This document shows, one piece after another, positions 5,348 through 5,442 of a DNA stretch of 5,442 nt (its first letter is position 1; each line of letters begins with the position of its first letter). Position numbers and translations under genes: made by a program. Origin of the DNA: an uncultured Sphingomonadaceae bacterium (GTDB lineage Bacteria > Pseudomonadota > Alphaproteobacteria > Sphingomonadales > Sphingomonadaceae); assembly GCA_946480515.1 (NCBI GenBank), contig CAMLKX010000135.1, forward strand, positions 1 through 5,442, in the 5' to 3' direction. The notes below the pieces were generated by a model, which was not told the DNA's origin, ran no database searches, and saw only the letters and a list, made by a program, of their open reading frames with translations.

Positions 5348-5377
5348 ATCATTGGTGTTTAGGGGTCATCTTGACAA
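5348..5377 (-). promoter_or_regulatory. Candidate promoter for the small gene and perhaps the ligase
   Basis: On the minus strand a -35-like TTGTCA (complement of 5372-5377) is followed after 18 nt by AATGAT (complement of 5348-5353), which matches 4 of 6 bases of the -10 consensus. Transcription would start about 35-40 nt before the GTG at 5303. The overlapping + strand reads TTGACA at 5371-5376 but lacks a good -10 at proper spacing. Both assignments are by eye. Confidence 0.35.
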
Positions 5378-5411
5378 AATCCCGGCACCCGACCATGAGC
5401 GCGCGCTTGCA

Positions 5412-5441
5412 GCGGTGCGGCACGTACCGCCTTTTCTCTTT
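5412..5441 (+). terminator. Hairpin followed by T-rich run at the window edge
   Basis: GCGGTGCG (5412-5419), loop GCA and CGTACCGC (5423-5430) pair as an 8-bp stem with one G.T wobble. CTTTTCTCTTT follows directly, the layout of an intrinsic terminator for a + strand transcript. No gene ending just before it on the + strand is visible, so what it would terminate is unclear. The feature may also belong to a gene or leader that continues beyond the window. Confidence 0.35.
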
Positions 5442-5442
5442 C

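Noticed and set aside
5395..5442. Possible + strand gene starting MSARLQRCGTY at the right edge
   Set aside because: It has only 16 codons before the edge, no ribosome binding site, and overlaps a terminator-like hairpin.
1..5442. CRISPR arrays, tRNA or rRNA genes, insertion sequences, toxin-antitoxin or defence modules
   Set aside because: No spaced direct repeats, cloverleaf, transposase motifs or paired small toxin/antitoxin genes were seen on either strand.

Overview
The window looks like a high-GC alphaproteobacterial chromosome segment, most likely from the Sphingomonadales. This rests on the protein sequences, read from memory of the families. The LptC has a sphingomonad-like N-terminus. 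The RNase D is a short form without HRDC domains. The cold-shock protein has two cold-shock domains and a long Gly/Arg-rich N-terminus. The DNA ligase is of the roughly 530-residue type often named 'cisplatin damage response ATP-dependent DNA ligase'. No database search was possible, so genus and species are not claimed.

Layout. Bases 1-72 on the + strand read as a fragment of a hydroxymethylglutaryl-CoA lyase-like protein. It abuts, tail to tail, a minus-strand lptB that is broken before its ABC signature motif. The join, at roughly 56-80, looks like a contig chimera or a rearrangement breakpoint. From there to 2313 lies one tightly packed minus-strand operon, transcribed rnd > lptC > lptA > lptB. 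Its internal junctions are an 8-nt overlap, an ATGA overlap and an 11-nt gap. The three Lpt proteins belong to the machine that moves lipopolysaccharide from the inner to the outer membrane: LptB is the ATPase, LptC the inner-membrane anchor and LptA the periplasmic bridge. RNase D shares the transcript but not the pathway.

A 217-bp divergent intergenic region (2314-2530) separates this operon from a + strand cold-shock gene at 2531-3313. That gene converges on the minus-strand ATP-dependent DNA ligase (3347-4945). Only 33 bp lie between the two stop codons, mostly filled by a GC-rich hairpin that could serve both. Upstream of the ligase, on the same strand and 52 nt away, is a small unrecognised gene (4998-5303) with a good ribosome binding site. 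The remaining bases (5304-5442) hold its probable promoter and, at the very edge, a hairpin followed by a T-rich run.

Most of the window is ordinary housekeeping content. The points worth a second look are the broken join at the left end, the low-complexity cold-shock protein with its internal 30-bp tandem duplication, the ligase lying apart from its usual partner genes, and the unknown small gene beside it. I found no convincing novel multi-gene system.
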